Assembly: GCF_036345015.1 (NCBI RefSeq)
Contig: NZ_CP084098.1
Location: 1,935,326-1,999,325, forward strand
Reading direction: 5' to 3'
Origin: Cyanobacterium sp. Dongsha4
GTDB lineage: Bacteria > Cyanobacteriota > Cyanobacteriia > Cyanobacteriales > Cyanobacteriaceae
Length of the DNA: 64,000 bases
The position numbers were made by a program, and so were the translations under genes. Positions 37,128 through 45,330 of this stretch are shown here, in pieces (position 1 is the stretch's first letter; the number at the start of each line of letters is the position of its first letter). Under the pieces are notes generated by a model. It was not told where the DNA came from, made no database searches, and saw only the letters and a list, made by a program, of their open reading frames with translations.

Positions 37128-37511
37128 ATGGCTGGTTTATTCGGCTTATTTGGTAGGAAAAATAGTAATCCTCAACCCGCTCAACCCAAAGATGCGTATT
37201 TCTTAGATCCTGATTCTGCAAAGACTTTCGGAGATATTGATTATATGCGCAAATCTAAAACTGTCAGAAGAACTTTCCCCAAAACTGCTAGTAATCCTAG
37301 CGGTGGAGAATTAGTACAAGAAGTATCTTCCACAAAAATGGCAAAGAAAAACCCCAATCAATTCGGTGGTTTTAATAGCTCTTCCAACGTCAATTCTACT
37401 CCTTCCACTAGCAATAATACAGAATCATCCCCTAGTTTTTCTGATCAACGCCGTAATACTGATACCAGTATGGATATGTTCCGTAATATGGCAAAGAAAA
37501 TTAAGAAATAA
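37128..37511 (+). CDS. Small cyanobacterial protein of unknown function
   Basis: 127 residues. The N-terminal 55 residues look conserved and structured (MAGLFGLFGRKNSNPQ, DAYFLDPDSAKTFGDIDYMR, KSKTVRRTFPKT); the rest is a Ser/Asn/Thr-rich disordered tail ending in MDMFRNMAKKIKK. There is no membrane segment or signal peptide. A strong Shine-Dalgarno sequence AAAGGAG at 37111-37117 sits ten bases from ATG, suggesting high translation. The 200 bases upstream are AT-rich and contain its promoter. I recognise this as a recurring cyanobacterial type but do not know a function. Confidence 0.78.
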   Translation: MAGLFGLFGRKNSNPQPAQPKDAYFLDPDSAKTFGDIDYMRKSKTVRRTFPKTASNPSGGELVQEVSSTKMAKKNPNQFGGFNSSSNVNSTPSTSNNTESSPSFSDQRRNTDTSMDMFRNMAKKIKK

Positions 37512-37513
37512 TT

Positions 37514-37544
37514 AGGGGTTCGGGGTTCGGAGTTCGGAGTTCGG
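37514..37544. repeat. GTTCGGG/A heptamer repeats
   Basis: Four copies of a GTTCGG(G/A) heptamer directly after the small protein gene, followed at 37625-37676 by TTGCCC(C/T)-type repeats. Both kinds recur at 27944-28105 and 41211-41257. Confidence 0.78.
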
Positions 37545-37693
37545 CTTTTACACTCCTTTGGGTTGTGAACAGGATTTTTAATTTTTAATTATCAACTATT
37601 CACCCCAACACTATTACTATTCATCTTTGCCTCTTGCCCCTTGCCCTTTACCCTTTTTACTTTGCCCTTTGCCTTTTAATTTTACTCGCCCAC

Positions 37694-38614
37694 TTACTTA
37701 GCTTGTAGTAAATCCACCAATTTAGAAATCTGCTCTGGATTAAATACCTTGTGAATGGTTTCGGCGGCAATTACGGGATCAACAGTAACTAAAACCTGTG
37801 GTAATTTAGAATGGGCTAATTGTTCTAAGCCCTGAGATGGTGTTATTTCTGAGCCTTTTCCTACTTCTAAGCAGTCTCCAGCTAATTTCACTTCTTTGAT
37901 GATGACTGGTGCTAACAAACGATAGGAATGTTTTGGGTTGCCAATGGCGAGTCTGGCACACTTGAGAAGATTTTGCCACCCGTTTTCTGCTGGTGCTATT
38001 TTCACCAATTTATCACACATTCCCTGCAATTGTTGTCGATTATTGGGAGTAGCATCTTGTTTGAAAATCACTAGCATTTGCTGTAAGATTTGCCTAACCT
38101 GCATCGTAATTTCGTCGCTAGGAATTGCCGTTAAAGACGGAGTGGAAGAGCGAACAGAGGCAGAGGTAATCTTTTGAACATCGGGGCTTTCTCCTGCCAC
38201 TAACTGCTCAATGTAGTTAAGTAGTTCAACAAAATGTGGTTCGGCTTCTTTCATTATCTCTTCTCCTTCATCCTCGGATAAGCCAAAAGGTCCTTGGAGA
38301 CGTTCTAATAAGTCTTGTAGAATATCGTAGGCTTTGAGAAAGAGACTTTCTAGGGTTGAGTCTGGTTCAATGGTTTCATCTCTAAGGATTTTAAAGGCAT
38401 CTTCGAGACGGTGGGATGTTTTTTGGATACTGGTAAAGTTGAGCATTGCCGCACCACCTTTGATGGAGTGGGCTGCCCTAAATAGTTCGTTAATTCTTTC
38501 TTCGTCATTGATGGCGGATTCTAGGTCTAAAATCCCTTTTTCAATGGTTTCTAAATGTTCTTTTGCTTCCTCAATGAAGTAGCCGACAATCTTCTCATTA
38601 TTCGCACTATCCAT
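37694..38614 (-). CDS. Histidine phosphotransfer (Hpt) domain protein
   Basis: 306 residues. The N-terminal Hpt domain (about 1-120) has the phospho-acceptor His49 in FRAAHSIKGGAAML and the helices YFIEEAKEHLETIEKGILDL and LEDAFKIL typical of CheA P1. Residues 120-306 form a second, uncharacterised domain, with a Ser-rich linker near 150-165 and then helices such as MQVRQILQQMLVIFKQD. No kinase ATPase domain is fused, so it should relay phosphate from a separate hybrid kinase; the large kinase at 45331-49773 is a possible but unproven partner. The gene is divergent from the cysteine desulfurase with a 90-base gap. Confidence 0.87.
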   Translation of the reverse strand: MDSANNEKIVGYFIEEAKEHLETIEKGILDLESAINDEERINELFRAAHSIKGGAAMLNFTSIQKTSHRLEDAFKILRDETIEPDSTLESLFLKAYDILQDLLERLQGPFGLSEDEGEEIMKEAEPHFVELLNYIEQLVAGESPDVQKITSASVRSSTPSLTAIPSDEITMQVRQILQQMLVIFKQDATPNNRQQLQGMCDKLVKIAPAENGWQNLLKCARLAIGNPKHSYRLLAPVIIKEVKLAGDCLEVGKGSEITPSQGLEQLAHSKLPQVLVTVDPVIAAETIHKVFNPEQISKLVDLLQAK

Positions 38615-38704
38615 AATTTTTTACTCCCACATAGTGAAAACCGTCTTTAACTGTTTGTTTATAATAATAACTGATACTTTTATCTTCAGGTTACTAAATC
38701 TCTT

Positions 38705-39856
38705 ATGCGCGATCGCCCCATTTATTTAGATGGACACGCTACCACACAAGTTGATGAACGAGTGATTAAGGCTATGATGCCCTATTTTACTGAATATTTC
38801 GGTAATCCTTCTAGTAATGCCCATGTTTATGGTTGGGAGGCTCAGGCGGGAGTGAAAAAAGCGAGAGATGCGATCGCATCTGCCATTAATGCTGAACCCA
38901 GAGAGATCATTTTTACCAGTGGTGCAACAGAAGCCAATAATCTAGCCATTAAGGGAGTTGCTGAAGCCTATTTTCAGAAAGGCAGACATATTATTACAGT
39001 AGAAACAGAACATAGAGCAGTCATTGAACCCTGTGAGTATTTGCAAAGTCTCGGTTTTGAGATTACTTTTTTGCCAGTAGAAAAAAACGGTTTATTAAAC
39101 TTAGAATTACTAACAAAAACTATCAGAGAAGATACTATCTTAGTGTCAATTATGACGGCTAATAATGAAATAGGAGTAATTCAGGATATAGAAAAAATAG
39201 GGGCTATTTGTCGTGAAAACGAAGTTGTTTTTCATACTGATTCTGCCCAAGCTATTGGCAAAATTCCCCTTGATGTGCAGAAAATGAATATTGATTTGAT
39301 GTCTTTAACCGCCCATAAAATTCATGGTATAAAAGGAATTGGGGCATTATATATCAGAGCAAAAAATCCTAGGGTAAGCATCGCCTCTCAAATTCAAGGG
39401 GGAAGACAAGAAAGAGGTTATCGATCTGGTACACTATGTACACCGCAAATAGTGGGTTTTGCCGAAGCGATAAATATAGCTTTGAAAGAGATGGAGCAAG
39501 AAAATAAAAGACAGAAAGAGTTAAGAGACTATCTATGGCAAGAATTAAAACATTTAGATGGTATTTACTTAAATGGAGACTTAAATCAACGATTAGCAGG
39601 AAATTTAAACATTAGTGTTGAGGGAGTAAATGGATCTGCATTATTATTAGCATTACAGTCTCAAATTGCCGTGTCATCTGGTTCTGCTTGTTCTTCCACA
39701 TCCACTAAACCTTCCCATGTTTTAAAGGCTTTGGGACATTCCGATGAGTTGGCAAGGGCTTCGTTACGATTTGGCATTGGACGTTTTAACACTCTCGAAG
39801 AAATTAAAGAAACCGCCAGTTTCACTCTACAAACTATTAAAACTCTAAGAAGATGA
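38705..39856 (+). CDS. Cysteine desulfurase (NifS/IscS type)
   Basis: A 383-residue class V PLP enzyme that takes sulfur from cysteine for Fe-S cluster and thio-cofactor assembly. YLDGHATTQVDERV opens the protein; FTSGATEANNLAIKG and the aspartate in HTDSAQAIGK hold the cofactor; the PLP lysine is Lys205 in LTAHKIHGIKG; and the persulfide-forming Cys329 is in SSGSACSST, a long-loop class I arrangement. The start is an ATG inside a HIP1 site (GCGATCGC). Three or more desulfurases occur in cyanobacteria, so the symbol is left open. No scaffold gene is adjacent. Confidence 0.94.
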   Translation: MRDRPIYLDGHATTQVDERVIKAMMPYFTEYFGNPSSNAHVYGWEAQAGVKKARDAIASAINAEPREIIFTSGATEANNLAIKGVAEAYFQKGRHIITVETEHRAVIEPCEYLQSLGFEITFLPVEKNGLLNLELLTKTIREDTILVSIMTANNEIGVIQDIEKIGAICRENEVVFHTDSAQAIGKIPLDVQKMNIDLMSLTAHKIHGIKGIGALYIRAKNPRVSIASQIQGGRQERGYRSGTLCTPQIVGFAEAINIALKEMEQENKRQKELRDYLWQELKHLDGIYLNGDLNQRLAGNLNISVEGVNGSALLLALQSQIAVSSGSACSSTSTKPSHVLKALGHSDELARASLRFGIGRFNTLEEIKETASFTLQTIKTLRR

Positions 39857-39943
39857 ATTATAACTAATCTGAGTTCAATATAAAATTATCGGTGTTGAAA
39901 AGGTATCAGGTATCAAGTGAAAGAATTGATTTTGTAAAACATT

Positions 39944-41134
39944 ATGGAAAAGGAAATTATTATTGTTGGTGGGGGTATTGGGGGATTAACTTTGGCTCGT
40001 GCTTTACAGTTAAAGGGAATTGGTTTTCAATTATATGAACAGGCAAAATCTTTTGAGGCTCTAGGCTATGGTTTGCAAATTAGTCCCAATGTGGTTCGAG
40101 TTTTTCAACAATTAGGATTAGATAAGGAGTTAGAAACCATTTCTCATCGTTGTTATGGCTTTCAGTTAAAGTCTTTTGATTCTGACAGAGAAATTGCATC
40201 TTGGCAATTAAATCAAAAAATTCCTTACTATCAATGTCGCCGAGCAGATTTGCACCAGTTATTATATGATTCTATTGAGGATAAAAGTAGAATTCATTTT
40301 TGCCAACGGTTAACAGACTACCACCAAGAGGCAGAGAGTTTATATTTTAGTCTTGAAAATGATCCTCAAAAGTATTCTGCTAAGGCTTTAATCGGAGCGG
40401 ATGGAGTGCGATCGCATCTTAGAAAGTCCTTGTTTCCCAATTATGAGGCGAAATACTCAGGTTATTTTGCGTTTAGGGCAATTTTGCCATTTTCTGAAAA
40501 ATATCGACCTTTATGGGGCACAGCTACCGTTTGGATGGGGAAAAATCATCATGTTGTTGCTTATCCTAATGAGAATAAACAGAGAGGAAAGTGTTGGTTA
40601 AATTTAGTGTTAGTGGTAAGAGAAAAAAATTGGCAGGAGGAGGGATGGGCGATTACTGCTGATAAACAAGAAATTTGGCAACGTTTTGGCAATAAATCAC
40701 CCTTACTTGACGAAATTTTGCAAGATTTACTCAAAACAGAGGAAACCTGTTATAAATGGGGCTTATTCACTCATCAACCTTTATCCTATTGGTCAAAAGG
40801 AAAAGTAACTCTGTTAGGGGATGCCGCTCATCCTATGTTACCATTTCAAGCCCAAGGAGCAGGAATGGCTATCGAGGATGCTTATGTTTTAGCAAATTGT
40901 TTGTCTCTGGAAACAAAGATAGAAACCGCCCTACTCAAATATCAACAACTACGCCGAGAAAGAGCGACTAAAGTTCAACAAACATCCCGAAAAAATGCTG
41001 ACATATTTCACGCTACAGGCATAAGTGCGATCGCTCGTGATATGGCATTAGGCTTGGCAGTGACGGTTAATTCTAATTTAATCAATCTTAAAACTGCGTG
41101 GATATATGATTATGATGTCACTAACCCAGACTAG
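39944..41134 (+). CDS. FAD-dependent monooxygenase
   Basis: A 396-residue class A flavoprotein hydroxylase. The Rossmann start IIIVGGGIGGLTLARALQLK binds FAD; IGADGVRSHLRKSLFP is the DG motif; and GDAAHPMLPFQAQGAGMAIE is the second FAD motif. This is the arrangement of salicylate hydroxylase, kynurenine monooxygenase and zeaxanthin epoxidase-like enzymes. The cyanobacterial substrate is unknown. It follows the desulfurase by 87 bases on the same strand, with a short repeat at 39870-39895 in between, so co-transcription is uncertain. Confidence 0.88.
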   Translation: MEKEIIIVGGGIGGLTLARALQLKGIGFQLYEQAKSFEALGYGLQISPNVVRVFQQLGLDKELETISHRCYGFQLKSFDSDREIASWQLNQKIPYYQCRRADLHQLLYDSIEDKSRIHFCQRLTDYHQEAESLYFSLENDPQKYSAKALIGADGVRSHLRKSLFPNYEAKYSGYFAFRAILPFSEKYRPLWGTATVWMGKNHHVVAYPNENKQRGKCWLNLVLVVREKNWQEEGWAITADKQEIWQRFGNKSPLLDEILQDLLKTEETCYKWGLFTHQPLSYWSKGKVTLLGDAAHPMLPFQAQGAGMAIEDAYVLANCLSLETKIETALLKYQQLRRERATKVQQTSRKNADIFHATGISAIARDMALGLAVTVNSNLINLKTAWIYDYDVTNPD

Positions 41135-41210
41135 ATAACCTGAGTTCAGAATAAATTTTCATCTATGAGTGATGGAGAAAAGGGCAAGGGGCAAAGGTAA
41201 ATAATTAATA

Positions 41211-41257
41211 ACTTCTAACTCCGAACTCCGAACTCCGAACTCTGAACTCCTAACTCG
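41211..41257. repeat. CCGAACT tandem repeats
   Basis: About six degenerate copies of the heptamer (C)TCCGAACT. This is the reverse complement of the AGTTCGG units found at 27944 and 37514, so one repeat family occurs in both orientations in this window. Confidence 0.78.
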
Positions 41258-41348
41258 TTTCTCCCTAATTCCCCAATAATTCTCATAAGGTAAGGACATT
41301 TTTCGGTAGAATAGACCAAGAATAAAATCATTAGGAGTATATAAAAAA

Positions 41349-41465
41349 GTGTTAACCCTTAAAATTGTTGTAAATATTGTTGTAGCGTCTTTTATCCTTC
41401 TATTTATCTTTGGTTTCTTATCTGGAGACCCTGCTCGTAACCCCGGACGTAAAGACTTAGAATAA
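41349..41465 (+). CDS. psbI: Photosystem II reaction centre protein I
   Basis: A 38-residue single-pass thylakoid protein next to the D1/CP43 side of photosystem II, read from a GTG start: [20 protein letters not shown] then [18 protein letters not shown]. The C-terminal [12 protein letters not shown] is the PsbI hallmark and the N-terminal MLTLKI fits the family, with one membrane helix at about 6-23. An AGGAG ribosome-binding site is at 41333-41337, eleven bases before GTG. A possible -10 box, TAGAAT, lies at 41308-41313. The length matches the usual 38 residues. Confidence 0.95.
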   Translation: MLTLKIVVNIVVASFILLFIFGFLSGDPARNPGRKDLE

Positions 41466-41491
41466 TATCATACTTTAATATTAATAACAAC

Positions 41492-41528
41492 GGTGGGGCT
41501 TTTTGTGCTTATAAACCCCGCCTTTTTT
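41492..41528 (+). terminator. Rho-independent terminator of psbI
   Basis: GGTGGGG pairs with CCCCGCC (seven pairs, one G-U) around an AT-rich loop, followed by six Ts. It begins 27 bases after the psbI stop codon, so psbI is a single-gene transcript. Confidence 0.8.
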
Positions 41529-41698
41529 ATGGAGAAAAGGTCAAAGGGCAATAGTAAAAAATAATTCGTTACTCTTTATAGCTTACAAAAATAGGGAAAA
41601 ATTTATCGGCGATAGCAACTTTTAGTGATAAAATAATTTGTCAACTGTGCTATGCAGACCACGGCAAATAAAAACTTAATTGATCAGGAAGAATATTG

Positions 41699-42616
41699 AT
41701 GCCCAAAATAGGCGTAATTTACAACGATATTAAACCCATTGCTTGTCAAGTCGCCACGGAATTAAAGGAAAAATTGACAGCCGAAGGTTATCAAGTTCAC
41801 CTCGCCACTGGTTATGCTGGTATTTTGGGATATTCCAGACCCGATCGCCCCGTTTGTTATAGTGCCATTGAAAAAATTGCACCTTTTGGCTTTGACCAAG
41901 ATATGAAATTTGCCATTGTTTTGGGAGGAGATGGTACAGTTTTATCCGCTTCTCGACAGGTTTCTCCTCACAATATTCCCATTTTAGCCGTCAATACAGG
42001 GCATTTGGGCTTTTTAACGGAAATCTACCTTAACCAACTACCAAAAATATTAGATGCCGTTTTAAGAGACGAGTATGAAGTGGAAGAACGTTCCATGATG
42101 AGGGTTCAAGTAATTCGAGATGGTCATTTACTCTGGGAAGCCCTTTGCTTAAATGAGGCTGTGATACACAGAGAACCATTAACAAGTATGTGTCATTTTG
42201 AAATTGCCATTGGCAGACACGCCCCCGTTGACATCGCCGCCGATGGTGTTATTATCTCAACTCCCACCGGTTCAACAGCTTATTCTTTGAGTGCAGGAGG
42301 TCCAGTGGTTACTCCAGATGTACCCGTATTTCAATTAGCCCCCATTTGTCCTCATTCTCTTGCTTCTCGTGCGTTGGTTTTCTCTAATCAAGAACCTGTA
42401 ACTATTTACCCTGCTACTCCTAATCAAATGGTGATGGTGGTTGATGGTAATGCAGGTTGTTATATTTTACCAGATGACCAAGTGGTAATAGTGCGATCGC
42501 CCTATCCTGCCAAATTTATCCGCTTACAATCTCCCGAATTTTTCCGTATTCTCCGAGAAAAACTAGGTTGGGGATTACCTCACATTGCCAAGCCAACCTC
42601 TGTAGAAATTCCCTAA
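41699..42616 (+). CDS. nadK: NAD kinase
   Basis: Phosphorylates NAD to NADP in the cytoplasm. 305 residues from the ATG at 41699, which has an AGGAAG ribosome-binding site; a TTG directly before it is ignored. Family motifs are [14 protein letters not shown] (the GGDG ATP site), [19 protein letters not shown] (NE motif) and [20 protein letters not shown]. Cyanobacteria usually have two NAD kinases; this length and the N-terminus [20 protein letters not shown] fit one of them, but I do not assign which. The gene stands alone. Confidence 0.95.
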   Translation: MPKIGVIYNDIKPIACQVATELKEKLTAEGYQVHLATGYAGILGYSRPDRPVCYSAIEKIAPFGFDQDMKFAIVLGGDGTVLSASRQVSPHNIPILAVNTGHLGFLTEIYLNQLPKILDAVLRDEYEVEERSMMRVQVIRDGHLLWEALCLNEAVIHREPLTSMCHFEIAIGRHAPVDIAADGVIISTPTGSTAYSLSAGGPVVTPDVPVFQLAPICPHSLASRALVFSNQEPVTIYPATPNQMVMVVDGNAGCYILPDDQVVIVRSPYPAKFIRLQSPEFFRILREKLGWGLPHIAKPTSVEIP

Positions 42617-42745
42617 TAATTATGATGCTACCTCACCTGATTTCGATATAAAATTATCTGGTGGTGATATATGAATAGGAAAAAATATCTATAATTGACA
42701 TAAACTGCGGTTGAATTTATTGAAAATACATCTTATTGATACATT

Positions 42746-43489
42746 TTATTGAACATTTAAACCATTTCTTTTGAATATTTCTGAAACTTTAGCAATCAAT
42801 TCGGGGGAAGGTGGTTGGGTATTTTTTAGTTGATAGTCATATCCTAACTGTTCCCACTTATATTCACCCATTTTATGAAAAGGTAAAACCTCAACTTTTT
42901 CAACATTTTTTAATCCTGCCACAAACTCAGCTAACCCTTGGACATTATGATCAGGATCTGTTAGATTAGGCACTAAAACAAAACGAATCCATGTTGGTTT
43001 ATCAATTTCCGCTAAATAATTAGCAAAATCAAGGGTAGGTTGCAGAGAAACACTTGTTACTCGTCGATAAATTTCAGGATCATAAGATTTAATATCCAAC
43101 AACACTAAATCAGCCGATTCTAATACTTCCTTAGCTTGATTTAATTGCACATATCCTGAAGTGTCCAAAGCAGTATGAATTCCTTTTTTATGGCACTCCT
43201 GAAAAATTGCCTTGACAAATTCTGGCTGCATTAAAGGCTCTCCTCCTGTCACCGTGACACCTCCCCCTGAATAATTGAAATAAGAATGATATTTCTCAAT
43301 TTCTTCGATTAACTCCCCTACTGTTATTTTTTTTCCATTTTCTATATGACGACAATCAGGATTGTGACAATATAAGCATCTTAGAGGACATCCTTGGGTA
43401 AAAACCACGAAGCGAATACCTGGCCCATCTACTGTGCCACAACTTTCTGTGGAATGAATTAAACCAGTAATCAAATTATTATCATTCAT
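42746..43489 (-). CDS. pflA: Pyruvate formate-lyase activating enzyme (radical SAM)
   Basis: A 247-residue glycyl-radical-enzyme activase. The radical SAM cluster is Cys34, Cys38 and Cys41 in GCPLRCLYCHNPD; the GGE-type motif is VTVTGGEPLMQPEF; DTSGYVQ and LLDIKSYDPEIYRR match PflA over other activases. It transfers an H atom from a glycine in pyruvate formate-lyase and acts in anaerobic fermentation. It is oxygen-sensitive. The partner pflB is not in this window, so the gene is either separated from its target or serves a different glycyl radical enzyme. Confidence 0.92.
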   Translation of the reverse strand: MNDNNLITGLIHSTESCGTVDGPGIRFVVFTQGCPLRCLYCHNPDCRHIENGKKITVGELIEEIEKYHSYFNYSGGGVTVTGGEPLMQPEFVKAIFQECHKKGIHTALDTSGYVQLNQAKEVLESADLVLLDIKSYDPEIYRRVTSVSLQPTLDFANYLAEIDKPTWIRFVLVPNLTDPDHNVQGLAEFVAGLKNVEKVEVLPFHKMGEYKWEQLGYDYQLKNTQPPSPELIAKVSEIFKRNGLNVQ

Positions 43490-43687
43490 ACAATAAGTTG
43501 GTTAAATTTCTGATGTTTGATGAGGTTCTTTTTTTGCCCTCTAATATCATTCTATGTCAACTTACTCTGAGTAGTTAATTTTATCTGAAACCTGCCAATC
43601 AGCAGATATTTTTATATCGAACTGAGGTAAGATATGGTAAAACAATCTATGTTTTGAATTAGCACTAATATGGTAAATTTGAAGACT

Positions 43688-45190
43688 TTATTCTATAGTT
43701 GAACTAGCCAAATTACGCATTTTATTTAATTCATCAGGAGACATTTTTTCTAAATGTTTTAACACTAAATTCATTCTTCCTTGAGATCGCAATTTATCTT
43801 CATGACGAGCTAAAAAATCCCAATATAAATAATTAAAAGGACAAGCATTTCCTGTAGTTTTTTCTTTTGGATTATAACAACAATTAGAGCAGTAATCACT
43901 CATTTTATTGATGTAGTTAGCCGAAGATGCGTAGGGTTTTGATGCTAATAAGCCACCATCAGCAAACTGCCCCATTCCTAAAACATTGGTTTGCATTACC
44001 CAGTCATAAGCATCTATGTAAACACCGTGAAACCATTTTTCTATTTCTTGGGGAGAAATACCTTTAATTAAAGCATAATTACTAATTATCATTAATCGCT
44101 GAATATGATGGGCATAACCTGTATTTTCTGTTTGTTTTAATACCTGTTTTAAGCAGTTCATTTTTGCTTGTTTACTATCCCAGAAAAAAGACGGTAAGGG
44201 TTGTTGATGGTTAAACCAGTTTGCTTGAAAATAATCTTCTTTTACATAATGGTAAATTCCATACATATATTCTCGCCAACCTAATATTTGACGAATAAAG
44301 CCTTCTACAGAATTTAAAGGGAATGATTTGTCATAATAAGCCTTTTCCACAGTTTTAATAACTTCTAAGGGTTGTAATAAACCCACATTAAGATAAGGTG
44401 AAATAAGACTGTGCCACATAAATTTTTCATTAGTTATCATGGCATCTTGATACGTTCCAAATTTTTCTAAACGATAATTAACGAAATTATCTAATACTTT
44501 TAAAGCATCTTTTCTTGTCACTGCCCAGTTAAATTTATCACTATTACCATAGGTTTTTATGTCTAAGTTTTTAACTTTTTCTATTACTTGTTGTGTGATA
44601 TTATCTGGCTGAAATATCAGAGGTTGAGGAGGAGATAAGTTATTTTTAGGGGGTTTTCTATTTTCTTTATCTAAGTTCCATTTTCCGCCCACTGGTTGAT
44701 TATTTTCTGTTAATAATATTTGCCATCTTTTTCTACTTTCTCTGTAAAAATCTTCAAGAATTAACCTTTTTCTTTTATCTGCCCATTGTTTAAATTCTTC
44801 TGGTTGCCATAGAAAATTTGGGTTAGCATATAGTTTTATATCGCAGTCTAATTTGAGATTTTTAATTGATTGTAAAAAGATGCGATCGCACGGAGTTATT
44901 GTTCTGATTTCTGTAAGACTATATTTTTGAATTGTATGAGATAAACCTTCATTAAAATTTTCAACTATTTGATAATTTACTTGCCAATTATTTACCATTA
45001 ATTCTTCAGCATAATGACGCATTGCTGACCAAATAAAGATTAGTTTTTGTTGATGATAAATTCTTTTTTTAACATGATTTAATGATTCAATTAAAATAAC
45101 TATTACATCTTTTTTGTTAGCTTCTAATTCTGATAAAATAGGATGATTTTCAAGGAGTTGATCACCTAAAATCCAAACACCAATAGTCAT
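43688..45190 (-). CDS. Photolyase-related protein of the Fe-S bacterial cryptochrome/(6-4) photolyase class
   Basis: A 500-residue FAD-dependent photolyase-like protein. The N-terminal Rossmann antenna domain starts GVWILGDQLLENHPILSELE, as in the deoxyribodipyrimidine photolyase-related family, not the classical phrA. The C-terminal helical FAD domain has RQILGWREYMYGIYHY, NHQQPLPSFFWDSKQ, and NVLGMGQFADGGLLASKPYA. Near the end, four cysteines in SDYCSNCCYNPKEKTTGNAC and the following residues match the 4Fe-4S site that defines this class. It repairs (6-4) photoproducts or acts as a light sensor; which cannot be decided here. Confidence 0.9.
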   Translation of the reverse strand: MTIGVWILGDQLLENHPILSELEANKKDVIVILIESLNHVKKRIYHQQKLIFIWSAMRHYAEELMVNNWQVNYQIVENFNEGLSHTIQKYSLTEIRTITPCDRIFLQSIKNLKLDCDIKLYANPNFLWQPEEFKQWADKRKRLILEDFYRESRKRWQILLTENNQPVGGKWNLDKENRKPPKNNLSPPQPLIFQPDNITQQVIEKVKNLDIKTYGNSDKFNWAVTRKDALKVLDNFVNYRLEKFGTYQDAMITNEKFMWHSLISPYLNVGLLQPLEVIKTVEKAYYDKSFPLNSVEGFIRQILGWREYMYGIYHYVKEDYFQANWFNHQQPLPSFFWDSKQAKMNCLKQVLKQTENTGYAHHIQRLMIISNYALIKGISPQEIEKWFHGVYIDAYDWVMQTNVLGMGQFADGGLLASKPYASSANYINKMSDYCSNCCYNPKEKTTGNACPFNYLYWDFLARHEDKLRSQGRMNLVLKHLEKMSPDELNKMRNLASSTIE

Positions 45191-45330
45191 AATTTGTATG
45201 AGAAAATTTGTACAATTTTATTTTAATAGCAAAAGATTATTTCCTGCGTTCGTCTTATATACTACTGTGCGATCGAATCTATTTTTAAGGTAAGTTAATA
45301 ATATAATGACATGAATTAGAGATTTGATTT

